Assembly (NCBI GenBank): GCA_036491115.1
Contig: DASXCQ010000031.1
Coordinates: 62,001-126,000 of the forward strand
DNA from: DATEPR01 sp036491115
Lineage (GTDB): Bacteria; Actinomycetota; Actinomycetes; Mycobacteriales; Pseudonocardiaceae
Direction of reading: 5' to 3'
DNA length: 64,000 nucleotides
The translations under genes and the position numbers were made by a program. The notes beneath the pieces were generated by a model. The model made no database searches, was not told the DNA's origin, and worked only from the letters and a program-made list of their open reading frames with translations. Position 1 is the stretch's first letter; each line of letters begins with the position of its first letter. Shown piece by piece: positions 1 through 7,552 of this stretch.

Positions 1-620
1 TCCCGGCCGGAGTACGGCGTGCCGTCCGCCGCGCGCAGCGGGATGACCTTCTCCAGGATCGCCTTGGTGCCGACCAGCTTGAACTTGCCGATCTGCGGGT
101 CGAAGGTCGGGATCGGCTCCACGGCCACGCCGTTCGGGCCGTCCACGTCCGGGCCGCGGTCGGTCAGGCCGTAGACCTCGTCCTGGGAGCCGGGCACCGG
201 GTACAGCGACGAACCGTAGGCGCCACCGGTGATCTTGACGCCGCCGATCGTGGCCAGCGGCGGGACGTGCGTCTGGAACAGCCGGACGGCGTCGCTGACG
301 GTGTAGGTGAAGCTGTCGGTGCCGGTGAAGCCGGCGGCCGGCGTGTAGCTGAACGTGCCGTCCTGGTTCAGGGTGAGCGACCCGTGCGCGGGCTGCGAGT
401 GCGCGACGAGCGTGACCGGCGAACCGTTGTCGTTGTTCAGGATTCCGTTACCGTGCACGGTGAGCGTGTCACCCTCGCCGGTGTGGTAGGCGTCCGCCCT
501 CGCCTGTGACCCGGGCCCCGAACCGTGTCCCGACGTGTCTGCGTCCGCGACCCCGGCGACGGCCATCGACAGGGCCAGTGCCGTCGTGGCGATCGCCGCG
601 CCCACTACTCGATTTCTCAT
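1..620 (-). CDS. Secreted Ig-like / esterase-phytase-like protein (partial)
   Basis: Reading the minus strand from the ATG at 620 gives an open frame that runs off the left edge, so only about the first 206 residues are present. The N-terminus MRNRVVGAAIATTALALS is a Sec-type signal peptide. Residues about 45-100 form a bacterial Ig/cadherin-like repeat with the typical GTFSYTPAAGFTGTDSF core. After it comes a stretch (GAYGSSLYPVPGSQDEVYG, then LTDRGPD) that matches the start of the esterase-like activity of phytase family (PF13449). A good ribosome site, GAGGGAGG, lies 6 nt before the ATG. The protein is probably exported and acts outside the cell, perhaps on phosphate esters, but the catalytic part is outside the window, so activity is inferred. 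Confidence 0.75.
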   Translation of the reverse strand, partial: MRNRVVGAAIATTALALSMAVAGVADADTSGHGSGPGSQARADAYHTGEGDTLTVHGNGILNNDNGSPVTLVAHSQPAHGSLTLNQDGTFSYTPAAGFTGTDSFTYTVSDAVRLFQTHVPPLATIGGVKITGGAYGSSLYPVPGSQDEVYGLTDRGPDVDGPNGVAVEPIPTFDPQIGKFKLVGTKAILEKVIPLRAADGTPYSGR

Positions 621-779
621 CCCAGCCTCCCTCGAACGCCGCGTCAGCGCGACGTGGCGTCGCGAAGTCTGATCAGCGCGGGTGTCCATCCGGGGACCAG
701 CGGGCGACACACCGGTGAACAGCGGCGGGTCAGTGCTCGGGTCACGCCCGCAACCAGCACAGACCGGACTCCGGCGGCC

Positions 780-1844
780 TTATCGCGCCGCGACGGGCAA
801 CAGCGCGGCCAGCCAGCCGCCGAGGTCGCCACCGTGCCAGGACCGGGTGGAGAACCGCTCCTGCGCCACACCCGCCCACGGCACGGTCGTGCCACCGGCG
901 TCCACGGTGATCCCGCAACCGGCGTCCACGACCCGGCCGACCACCTGGGCGGCGCAGCTCTCGGCGGCCAGTTTCGCCAGCGCCGCACCGACATCCGTCG
1001 GGCCCACCGCGACCAGCAGGCACCAGTCACCCCATGTCGCCGCGAGGTCGAAGGGCCGCACACCGGCCTGCCGGCACACCTCGGCCGGCACCGGGTCCAG
1101 CCGGACGTCCTCGGACATCCGCGCGCCGACACCGTTGACCTCGCACAGGGTCCGCACCGAGGCGAACAGCCCGTCCGAGACATCCATGGCGGCGCGGGCG
1201 AATCCGGCCTCGGCGAGCAGTCGGCCCGCGGCCAGTTGCGCCTTCGGCCGCCGCGCCCGGGCGGCGAGCAGGGCGGCGTCCTCGGGCGACAACGTCGCCC
1301 GACCGCCGGCCACCAGCGCCTCGGCCCACAGGTAGCCGGGCGAGCCGATCAGCACCAGCCGGTCCCCCACCGACGCACCACGCCTGCCCACCCGGCGACC
1401 GGGCGCGCACTGGCCGACCGCGGTGGCGGACAGGGTGGTGGGCGTGCCGTCCCGCAGGTCGCCGCCGACCACGCGGGTGTGGTGCTCGGCGGCGCACTCG
1501 TCCACGCCGGCCAGCAACCGTTCCAGGTCGTCCACCGGTGTGTCGGCCGGCAGGGTGTAGTTGACCACCAGGCCGAGCGGATTCGCGCCGGCAGCGGCGA
1601 GATCGGACAGGTTGATGGTGACCAGCAGCCAGCCCGCGTGATACGGATCGGTGTCGCCGAGCTGTGCCACCAGCGGTGTCGGGCAGGAATCGGTGGTGGC
1701 GACGATTTCGCCGCTGCCCGGCGGTGTGCCGAGCACGGCGCAGTCGTCGCCGAATCCGGTGACGGTGCGGTACCGGGGTGCCAGGACGTCGGCGAGGATC
1801 GCCCGCTCCCCCAGGTCACCCAGCGCGGTGCGCCTGCGCGACAT
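780..1844 (-). CDS. ThiL-like kinase (AIR-synthase-related superfamily)
   Basis: A 354-residue protein with the two-domain layout of thiamine-monophosphate kinase and other PurM/SelD/HypE relatives. GDDCAVL at about residues 32-38, NLSDLAAAGANP at 78-89, GGD at 127-129 and MDVSDGL at 220-226 match the ATP- and Mg-binding motifs of ThiL. It is divergent where ThiL binds its substrate: the usual GEDYEL signature reads WGDWCLL, and the VDMLVEGVHF-type loop reads TTDSCPTPLV. It may therefore phosphorylate something other than thiamine phosphate. Its ATG lies 29 nt inside the upstream dCTP-deaminase gene, so the two are probably translationally coupled. It is the last gene of a four-gene operon starting at 4440. 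It could still be an ordinary ThiL paralogue. Confidence 0.7.
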   Translation of the reverse strand: MSRRRTALGDLGERAILADVLAPRYRTVTGFGDDCAVLGTPPGSGEIVATTDSCPTPLVAQLGDTDPYHAGWLLVTINLSDLAAAGANPLGLVVNYTLPADTPVDDLERLLAGVDECAAEHHTRVVGGDLRDGTPTTLSATAVGQCAPGRRVGRRGASVGDRLVLIGSPGYLWAEALVAGGRATLSPEDAALLAARARRPKAQLAAGRLLAEAGFARAAMDVSDGLFASVRTLCEVNGVGARMSEDVRLDPVPAEVCRQAGVRPFDLAATWGDWCLLVAVGPTDVGAALAKLAAESCAAQVVGRVVDAGCGITVDAGGTTVPWAGVAQERFSTRSWHGGDLGGWLAALLPVAAR

Positions 1845-2412
1845 GATCGGCCAATCGCGACGGAGCGACCCGCAGGTCGCTGGAATAGTTGAACGGCATG
1901 GCGCCGTAGGGCACCTCGCTGCCGGTGGTCGCGAACAACATCAGGTTGGCCACCCGCGTCCCTGGGTGCAGCAGCACGGGATGGCGCAGCCGGGACGTGA
2001 TCTCCAGGGTGATGATCGCGCCGCCGCCGTCCCCGAAACCGGGGCTCACCTGATGGGAGAGGACCACAGACACACCCAGGCGCGCATAGCTGCTCGTGCC
2101 GTCCACCAGGCCGGCCAGCCGCCGGGACAGGCCGACGCGTTCCAGCGTCGGAGCCAGGACGACTTCACCCGGTTCGACCACGAGTCGGCCCTCACCGTCG
2201 AGGAGCTTCGGTCGCAGCTCAGGATGGCTGTTCCGGTCCGCGATGTCCACCGGTCCCGTGCTGACCAGACCGAACGCCTCGGGCCCGAGCCGCAGGCTCA
2301 GCGCGCCCGGCCGGATCATGGTGGGGTCGAACGGATCCACGAAGAGGTCGCCGTTGTCCAGTGCGGCACGGATGTCCCGGTCGGTGAGGACGGCGGCGGC
2401 CAACTCGGTCAC
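1816..2412 (-). CDS. dCTP deaminase family protein
   Basis: A 198-residue protein of the dCTP deaminase/dUTPase trimer fold. SSYARLG at residues 107-113 matches the conserved SSLARLG loop (catalytic Arg = R111 here). SPGF and ITLEI (Glu 137) match the segment with the catalytic glutamate, so the deaminase site looks intact. One difference is a serine in the SPGF motif where E. coli Dcd has aspartate. The known reaction is dCTP to dUTP plus ammonia. The gene starts with GTG in a 4-nt GTGA overlap with the stop of the cupin gene and overlaps the ThiL-like gene by 29 nt. Some dCTP deaminases are phage-defence effectors that deplete dCTP. The setting beside an HTH-toroid regulator, rather than a lone housekeeping dcd, suggests a specialised copy, which is inference. 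Confidence 0.8.
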   Translation of the reverse strand: MTELAAAVLTDRDIRAALDNGDLFVDPFDPTMIRPGALSLRLGPEAFGLVSTGPVDIADRNSHPELRPKLLDGEGRLVVEPGEVVLAPTLERVGLSRRLAGLVDGTSSYARLGVSVVLSHQVSPGFGDGGGAIITLEITSRLRHPVLLHPGTRVANLMLFATTGSEVPYGAMPFNYSSDLRVAPSRLADHVAQAHRAG

Positions 2413-3137
2413 GGCCGCTCTCCGACGTACGCGGCCAGCACGGCGTCGGTCAGGGACAGCAGGTCCGACTCGGTGAGCACGCCGTTGGGCTGCTCGTCAC
2501 CCAGCCCGGGCCGCCGGTAGACCACCGTCGAGCGGGTGCGCTGCGGGCCCTGCACGACAAGTGTCGCGGTCAGCGCGTCGCCGATCGGCATGACGGTGTG
2601 CACGACGTCGGTGTCGCACGAATAGACGCCACCCCGCCGGTTGTGCAGGCCCGCCCGCCTCACCAGGCGGGCCTCGCCGTCGGCGACCAGCGCGGCCCGG
2701 TTGGCCGGGTCGGCGCCATAGCGGTAGCGCTCGTACCGGCGACCGGTCGCGGCCTCCGCGTACTCGACCATGCACAGGCCGCCGCCGGCGACCACGGTGG
2801 AGGCGAAGGGCCAGCGGTGGCTGTGCGGGTTCGACTCGCCGAGCCGGTCCTTGCCCGCCGGCCAGACGTGCAGCCGGATCTTGTGGTCGACATCGATGTG
2901 CAGCACGAGCTTGGCGAAGCCGTTGGGATGCCAGTACGAGCGTTCCGCGACGGTCCGCAGCACGGCCTCGTCGTGGCGCAGTCCGTCCAACCAGGACGCG
3001 AGCTGGTCGAGTCGGCCGGCGGCGTGCCGCGCGGCATCGGTCAGGTGCTGGACATCGGCCGGCGCGGGACGCAGCACGGCTGCGATGTCCCCACACAGCC
3101 GAAGGCCGCCGGACGCGGCGGCCACTGTGGCGGTCAT
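2409..3137 (-). CDS. Cupin-like metal-binding protein
   Basis: A 242-residue soluble protein. The segment ESNPHSHRWPFASTVVAGG (residues 101-119) contains an H-x-H pair (H105, H107), and VVHTVMP supplies a later histidine (H180). This arrangement resembles the metal centre of cupin or cysteine-dioxygenase-like folds. Strand-rich sequence between these motifs fits a beta-barrel. The N-terminal 60 residues are helical and of unknown role. No closer family was recognised and the reaction is unknown: an oxygenase, isomerase or small-molecule binding protein would all be possible. The ATG start lies 7 nt after the stop of the XRE-toroid gene, and the stop overlaps the GTG of the dCTP-deaminase gene, so it belongs to the same transcript. 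Confidence 0.6.
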   Translation of the reverse strand: MTATVAAASGGLRLCGDIAAVLRPAPADVQHLTDAARHAAGRLDQLASWLDGLRHDEAVLRTVAERSYWHPNGFAKLVLHIDVDHKIRLHVWPAGKDRLGESNPHSHRWPFASTVVAGGGLCMVEYAEAATGRRYERYRYGADPANRAALVADGEARLVRRAGLHNRRGGVYSCDTDVVHTVMPIGDALTATLVVQGPQRTRSTVVYRRPGLGDEQPNGVLTESDLLSLTDAVLAAYVGERP

Positions 3138-3144
3138 GGTGCGT

Positions 3145-4440
3145 TCAGTCTCCGGGAGGGCTGACCGGGGACGCTGCCAACGCGAGCGCGGCCGAGCGCA
3201 GGGCGATGACCGAGTCCATGGTCATCCACACGGGCAGATCCCCGTTCCCCCACGCCCACAGGCTGATCTCGCGGTTGTAGCGGCTCCAGAGCGTGTTGAG
3301 AGCGGAATGAATGCGGGAAGCCGGCACGTCAGGCACCCCCGACAGGGCCTGTACCACCAGCGCGGAGGTGAAGTGCCGGACGAACACTCGGGTTGTGCCC
3401 TCGCCATCCGGAGTGGGTCTGATCAGTTCCTCGGTGACACCGTCGTCGGGGTGGATCCGGTCGACGAGCCAGTCGATGGCGGTGTCCGACGCGACACGGA
3501 TGTCGTCGCGGTCGCGATTGTGCCCGACGCCGCGCAAGGCAACGACGGCGCGTGCCGTGTGCGCGACGGACGGTTCCGGTTGGAACAGGCCGGATTCGAC
3601 CTTCTCCGGCCACAGCGGCACCCCGTCGAACCGCAGCCGGGCGGCGAGCAGGTCGTCGACCAGCCGGTCGACCAGGGCTGAGTCCGGTCGCAGCCGCCGC
3701 GCGGTCTGCAGGGCGCTGGACAGTAGGTAGGGCCGGGTCCGGGCGAAGTCGTCCAGCGACTCGTCCAACATCGCCAGCCCGTCATCGGCGGACAGGGTGG
3801 TGCCCATCCGGAACAGCGCGTCCAGTGCGGCGGCCGTGGCCTCCGGCCGGTTCGAGCCGGAGCGGGACATCCAGCCACCCTGCGGGGCCTGCATCGCCAG
3901 TAGGCTTTCGCCCAGCGCGCCGAGGTCGACGTAGGGTTCGCCGACCTCCAGCAGGGCACGGATGCCGTAGGCGGTGCCCAGGGCGGTCGGGTGCTTGTCG
4001 TTCTGGAGATTGTGCCGCCAGCCGTGCGGCCGGCCATCGGCGTCGCGCACCAGGTAGCTGACCATGGCCTCGCCCACCTGATGAAACACGGTCGTCAGCG
4101 AACCGGCCGTTTCCGCAGTGTTCGCCCGAGTGTCCGCCGACTGTCGGCGTGGCCCCCGCGACCGTGCCGCGACGACCAGCCTGACCAGCAGGCTCTCCGC
4201 CCTGAGGTGTTCGTCGAGCCGCCGGGCGTTGTGTACCGAGGGTAGGTACTTGCCCGTCTCCCACTGGGCCAGGTTCGCCCTGCTGACGCCGATGGCTTGG
4301 GCGGACTGGGCCTGCGTTTCACCGACCGCCTGGCGCAGCCGTTTCATTTCGTTGCCTACATCGAGTGGCGTTGGTTTGTCCACGTCTGTGCCTACCGCAT
4401 GTCCACCAGCGGATGTAGGATCAACGTCAGAAACTGACAC
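3145..4440 (-). CDS. XRE helix-turn-helix fused to alpha/alpha-toroid (prenyltransferase/squalene-cyclase-like) domain
   Basis: A 431-residue two-domain protein. Residues about 29-80 form an XRE-type HTH (VSRANLAQWETGKYLPS is the recognition region). Residues about 110-425 are helical repeats with the QAPQGGW (184-190) and ATAAALDALF motifs seen in the alpha/alpha toroid of squalene cyclases and protein prenyltransferase beta subunits. Catalytic DxDD or zinc-ligand motifs were not seen, so the toroid may be a ligand sensor rather than an enzyme. The annotated start is GTG at 4440; an ATG at 4347 would cut into the first HTH helix and is less likely. Upstream lies a dense run of TGTAGG repeats, probably its own operator. 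It heads an operon with the cupin, dCTP-deaminase and ThiL-like genes, whose expression or activity it probably controls. Confidence 0.75.
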   Translation of the reverse strand: MSVSDVDPTSAGGHAVGTDVDKPTPLDVGNEMKRLRQAVGETQAQSAQAIGVSRANLAQWETGKYLPSVHNARRLDEHLRAESLLVRLVVAARSRGPRRQSADTRANTAETAGSLTTVFHQVGEAMVSYLVRDADGRPHGWRHNLQNDKHPTALGTAYGIRALLEVGEPYVDLGALGESLLAMQAPQGGWMSRSGSNRPEATAAALDALFRMGTTLSADDGLAMLDESLDDFARTRPYLLSSALQTARRLRPDSALVDRLVDDLLAARLRFDGVPLWPEKVESGLFQPEPSVAHTARAVVALRGVGHNRDRDDIRVASDTAIDWLVDRIHPDDGVTEELIRPTPDGEGTTRVFVRHFTSALVVQALSGVPDVPASRIHSALNTLWSRYNREISLWAWGNGDLPVWMTMDSVIALRSAALALAASPVSPPGD

Positions 4441-4506
4441 AGCTACCTACCTACGTAGTGTAGGCAAATGTAGGAGGCGTGATGCAAACACGTCGCACAC
4501 CCTACA
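4355..4506. promoter_or_regulatory. Cluster of TGTAGG/CCTACA repeats (candidate operator)
   Basis: Eight GTAGG/CCTAC pentamers occur in 152 bp. Full TGTAGG hexamers sit at 4355 (inverted), 4414, 4459, 4469 and 4501 (inverted); CCTAC pentamers at 4391, 4446 and 4450. The core 4446-4474 holds the palindrome CTACGTAG (4451-4458), the inverted repeat CCTAC-GTAGT-GTAGG (4450-4464) and two direct TGTAGG copies exactly 10 bp apart. The core lies immediately upstream of the GTG start of the XRE-toroid gene, where a promoter must be, so autoregulation by that protein is the simplest reading. Binding itself is not shown. Confidence 0.6.
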
Positions 4507-4680
4507 GCACACAAATCATGCCTGTCTTCAGGTCCGGACACATCTTGCCGCGTGTCGCATCCGGACGATCGGCACGCCGCCCGCGGTCCAGACGCGCGCC
4601 CCGCCGACCACGACAACGAGCCCCGCCGGGCAGCCGGGTTGCCTCAGTCCTGGTTGCGAAGCAAATTGGGGGCGATCGCA

Positions 4681-4977
4681 ATGACACACAACTCTTCGGA
4701 GGTACCGCGAGGACCGATCGGCCGACTGTTCGACCGGGTGATCAACCGCCTGTTCGCGGACGAGGACGCGTCCGCGCTGGCCAAGGGTTACCAGATCACC
4801 AAGCTGCCGCACGGCGGCCGGCGGTATCGGGATCCACGGTGGGATTCCGTGCGGTGTTGCGAACTCTGTCGCGGCACCGGGATGGCACCCGACGCCTGGG
4901 TGGCCTGCGACCGGTGTTCCGGTACGGGCGTACTGCGCTCGGCGCCAGCCATTGCCAGAACGGAGATCCGGCGATGA
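4681..4977 (+). CDS. Small protein with paired CxxCxGTG-type motifs
   Basis: A 98-residue protein starting at the ATG at 4681, preceded by GGGGGCGA. Its C-terminal half carries two motifs, CELCRGTG and CDRCSGTG, each C-x2-C-x-G-x-G. This is the arrangement of the DnaJ cysteine-rich zinc-finger, here as one pair. The N-terminus (GRLFDRVINRLFADEDAS) is amphipathic. An in-frame GTG at 4552 would add 43 residues of low-complexity sequence and is not preferred. The stop overlaps the start of the next gene by 4 nt. Small zinc-finger-like proteins of this type occur upstream of FtsK-like transfer genes in actinomycete integrative elements, but no transfer gene follows here. The function is unknown. 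Confidence 0.6.
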   Translation: MTHNSSEVPRGPIGRLFDRVINRLFADEDASALAKGYQITKLPHGGRRYRDPRWDSVRCCELCRGTGMAPDAWVACDRCSGTGVLRSAPAIARTEIRR

Positions 4978-5495
4978 GCAACCGACGAGTGGCGCGGGAC
5001 CAGATCGCCGAACTGGCACGGGAACTGGCCCGGCCACGCCGGGCCAACGTGCTCGTCACCTGCTACCGGTGGCGCTATGAAATCACCACCGCCGTGCTGG
5101 TCCCACTGATCCTGGTCGAGACCGACCGGGTGATCGGGACGGTGTGGCTCACCCTGTTGCTGGCCGGGCTGGGCAGCATGGTGTGGCACTGGCGGAAAGC
5201 CCGCAGGTTCGTGCTCAGCCGGTTCCGGGCCGTTCTGGTCCAGCACCGGCTCCGCACGGGATTCGCGAGGGCACGGGTCTGCACACCGGACGGCAGGACG
5301 CCGGCCATCCTGTGGACCTCGCCGAAAGTGGACGAGATCCGGGTACTCGTATCCTGCCCGGCCGGGGTCGGCGCGGAGCGGCTCCGGCAGCAGCGCGACC
5401 TGTTGGCCGCCGCGTGCTACGCCACCACGGTGGGCGTGGCCCGGCATCCCCGCTACGCCAACCTGGTCGTGCTGTCGGTACGGACCACCGACTGA
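4974..5495 (+). CDS. Two-helix membrane protein, integrative-element type
   Basis: A 173-residue protein starting at the ATG that overlaps the preceding stop (ATGA). Residues about 38-75 contain two closely spaced hydrophobic segments (TTAVLVPLILV and VWLTLLLAGLGSMVWHW). A basic cytoplasmic stretch (RKARRFVLSRFRAVL) and a soluble C-terminal alpha/beta region of about 85 residues follow. The basic N-terminus and the soluble tail resemble accessory membrane proteins encoded just before the FtsK/SpoIIIE-like translocase of actinomycete conjugative elements. The next gene is an unrelated convergent SDR remnant, so if this is element DNA it is a fragment. The role is inferred from resemblance only. 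Confidence 0.55.
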   Translation: MSNRRVARDQIAELARELARPRRANVLVTCYRWRYEITTAVLVPLILVETDRVIGTVWLTLLLAGLGSMVWHWRKARRFVLSRFRAVLVQHRLRTGFARARVCTPDGRTPAILWTSPKVDEIRVLVSCPAGVGAERLRQQRDLLAAACYATTVGVARHPRYANLVVLSVRTTD

Positions 5496-5532
5496 CGGCC
5501 ACCGGGCGCCGACGCCGTCGCCCGTGCGCCCG

Positions 5533-5967
5533 TCAGGCGATGCCGCCGTTGGAGTAGACGGTCTGGCCGTTGATCCAGTGGCCGGCCGGGCCGGCCAGGA
5601 ACGCGATCAGCGCGGCGGCGTCCTCCGGTGTGCCCAGGCGCTCCAGTGGCGGCTGGGCCGCCAGCCGGGCGACCGTCTGCTCGTCCTTGCCGTCCAGGAA
5701 CAGCGCGGTCGCGGTCGGGCCGGGCGCCACGGCGACCCGGTCGAACAGGTCTGCGACGGCCCGCTCGTCGGCCACGTCGGCCTGGACGGTGATCGCCGTG
5801 GCACCCGTGGCGGTGAGTTCGGCGACGGCGTTGTCCGCCTCGGCCTGGTTGCCGACGTAGTTGACCACCACGGCACAGCCGTCGGCGGCCAGCCGCTTGG
5901 CCGCGGCCAGGCCGATGCCCCGGGAGCCACCGGTGACCAGGGCGACGCGGGTATCTTGTTGCGTCAT
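5533..5967 (-). pseudogene. Short-chain dehydrogenase with internal in-frame deletion
   Basis: The N-terminus has the Rossmann cofactor motif VTGGSRGIG (residues 11-19) and the NADP-type NYVGN and ADVAD segments. The C-terminus has VAPGPTATALF and the GQTVYSNGGIA ending of classical SDRs. The middle is missing: residue 79 (FDRVA) is joined directly to VAPGPT, removing about 100 residues. The lost part includes the NNAG motif and the catalytic Ser-Tyr-Lys. At 144 residues instead of about 245 the product cannot be a working dehydrogenase. The reading frame is intact across the join, so a short protein may still be made. The gene faces the SRPBCC gene across 44 nt. Confidence 0.85.
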
Positions 5968-6011
5968 GCTCGCATCGTTGCGTCCGCGCCACGACCCGGC
6001 AAACTGTGCTG

Positions 6012-6512
6012 ATGCGCTACGCCGAGACGCCCTCCACCGACATGCAGACCTACGTCGACGCGCCGCCCGAGCAGGTCTGGGGCGCGGTGACCGACATCCA
6101 CCTGATGGCCGAGATCAGCACGGAACTGATGAGCGTGCGCTGGGTGGACGGGGTGGCCGGCCCGTGCCTGGGCGCGCGGTTCGTCGGCCGCAACCGGCAC
6201 GAGGCGGTCGGCGAGTGGGAGACCACGTCGACGGTGATCGACTACGAGCCGCCCAGGGTGTTCGCCTGGGCGGTGGAGGACATCGAGCGGCCGGCCGCGG
6301 TGTGGCGGTTCACGCTGCGGTCGGAAGGTGCCGGCACGGTGGTCACCCAGTGGGTGCGGATCGGGCCGGGCGAGTCCGGGCTGAACATCGTGATCGACCG
6401 GCGGCCCGACCTGGAGGAGCGGATCGTCGCCGGGCGGCTGTCCGCGTTCCGCGACGGCATGGCCGCGAACCTGGCCCGGATCAAGGAACTCTGCGAACAG
6501 CCGGCGTCCTGA
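6012..6512 (+). CDS. SRPBCC (polyketide cyclase/START-like) family protein
   Basis: A 166-residue soluble protein with the SRPBCC pattern: VDAPPEQVWGAVTDIHLM near the N-terminus, a beta-rich centre, and a final helix (RLSAFRDGMAANLARIKEL). These proteins form a hydrophobic cavity that binds lipids or aromatic ligands; many act as cyclases, hydrolases or binding proteins. No ligand can be deduced. Start choice is uncertain: ATG 6012 has no clear ribosome site, and a GTG two codons earlier (6006) is possible. The stop shares one base with the start of the LLM oxidoreductase gene, so they are cotranscribed. Confidence 0.75.
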   Translation: MRYAETPSTDMQTYVDAPPEQVWGAVTDIHLMAEISTELMSVRWVDGVAGPCLGARFVGRNRHEAVGEWETTSTVIDYEPPRVFAWAVEDIERPAAVWRFTLRSEGAGTVVTQWVRIGPGESGLNIVIDRRPDLEERIVAGRLSAFRDGMAANLARIKELCEQPAS

Positions 6513-7552
6513 TGCGCACCGCGACCACGGTCGAACCGGGCCGCGACTGGCGGCACACCGTCGACTTCGTGGTCGAGGCGGAGCGGCTCGGCCTGGACGT
6601 ATGTTGGGTGGCCGAGGCGTGGGGCTCGGACGCGGTGTCCCCGCTGGGCTACCTGGCCGCCCGCACCGACCGGATCCGGCTCGGGTCGGGCGTGCTCCAG
6701 GTCGGCACCCGCACCCCGACCGTCATCGCGATGACCGCGCTGACCTTGGCGGAGCTGTGCGAGGGCCGGTTCCTGTTGGGGCTGGGCAGTTCCGGGCCGC
6801 AGGTGATCGAGGGCCTGCACGGCGTGCCGTTCGCCCGGCCGGTGACCAGGATGCGGGAGACGCTCGCGGTGCTGCGGCAGGTGTTCGCGGGCGAAAAGGT
6901 GGACCATTCCGGCGACGTGGTGCGGATACCGCTGCCCGGCGGGGACGGGCGGCCCATGCGGGTGGCGATGGCGCCCAACGAGCACATCCCGGTGTACCTG
7001 GCGGCGCTGGCGCCGAACATGCTGCGGCTGACCGGCGAGACGGCGGACGGCTGGCTGGGCACCAGTTTCGTGCCCGAGGCCGCCGACGCCTACCTGCGGT
7101 ACCTGCGCGAGGGCGCGGCCCGCGCCGGCCGGACGGTGGCCGCGCTGGACGTGTGCCAGGGCGCCGAGGTGGCGTTCGCCGCCGACGAGGACGAGGTGCG
7201 CCGGATGGTCGCCGGGCGACGGCGCGGGCTGGCGTTCAGCCTGGGCGGCATGGGTTCGGCGACCACGAACTTCTACTACGACGCCTACAGCCGCCAGGGC
7301 TGGGCCGACGTCGCCGCCGAGGTCCGCGCCCGGTGGCTGGCCGGTGACCGGGACGGTGCGGCCGGGTTGGTCACCGACGACATGGTGCTGGCCACCACCC
7401 TGATCGGCACCGAGCCGATGGTGCGCGAGCGGCTGCGGGTGTGGCGGGCCGCCGGTGTGGACACCGTGCGGCTCTACCCGGCGGGCGAGACGCTCGCCGA
7501 CCGGCTGGCCACCCTCGGCCGCGCCATCGAGATCGCCACGGAGATCGACTGA
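6512..7552 (+). CDS. LLM-class F420-dependent oxidoreductase
   Basis: A 346-residue TIM-barrel flavin/F420 oxidoreductase of the luciferase-like monooxygenase class. RIRLGSGVLQVGTRTPTVIAMTA and EGRFLLGLGSSGPQV-like stretches are the usual cofactor-site strands, and ETADGWLGTSFVPEA is the conserved region of the F420-dependent subgroup. The start ATG overlaps the SRPBCC stop by one base (TGATG), and its own stop overlaps the phosphotransferase gene in the same way. It probably reduces or oxidises a small molecule with coenzyme F420, as is common in actinomycetes; the substrate is unknown. Confidence 0.82.
   Translation: MRTATTVEPGRDWRHTVDFVVEAERLGLDVCWVAEAWGSDAVSPLGYLAARTDRIRLGSGVLQVGTRTPTVIAMTALTLAELCEGRFLLGLGSSGPQVIEGLHGVPFARPVTRMRETLAVLRQVFAGEKVDHSGDVVRIPLPGGDGRPMRVAMAPNEHIPVYLAALAPNMLRLTGETADGWLGTSFVPEAADAYLRYLREGAARAGRTVAALDVCQGAEVAFAADEDEVRRMVAGRRRGLAFSLGGMGSATTNFYYDAYSRQGWADVAAEVRARWLAGDRDGAAGLVTDDMVLATTLIGTEPMVRERLRVWRAAGVDTVRLYPAGETLADRLATLGRAIEIATEID

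Noticed and set aside
525..1892. Long plus-strand open frame of 455 codons
   Set aside because: It lies antisense to the secreted-protein and ThiL-like genes, is rich in Arg/Gly/His low-complexity sequence and has no domain; a typical high-GC shadow frame.
4479..4973. N-terminal extension of the membrane protein gene back to 4479
   Set aside because: The extension is Arg/Pro-rich nonsense and antisense-like; ATG 4974 overlapping the previous stop is the natural start.
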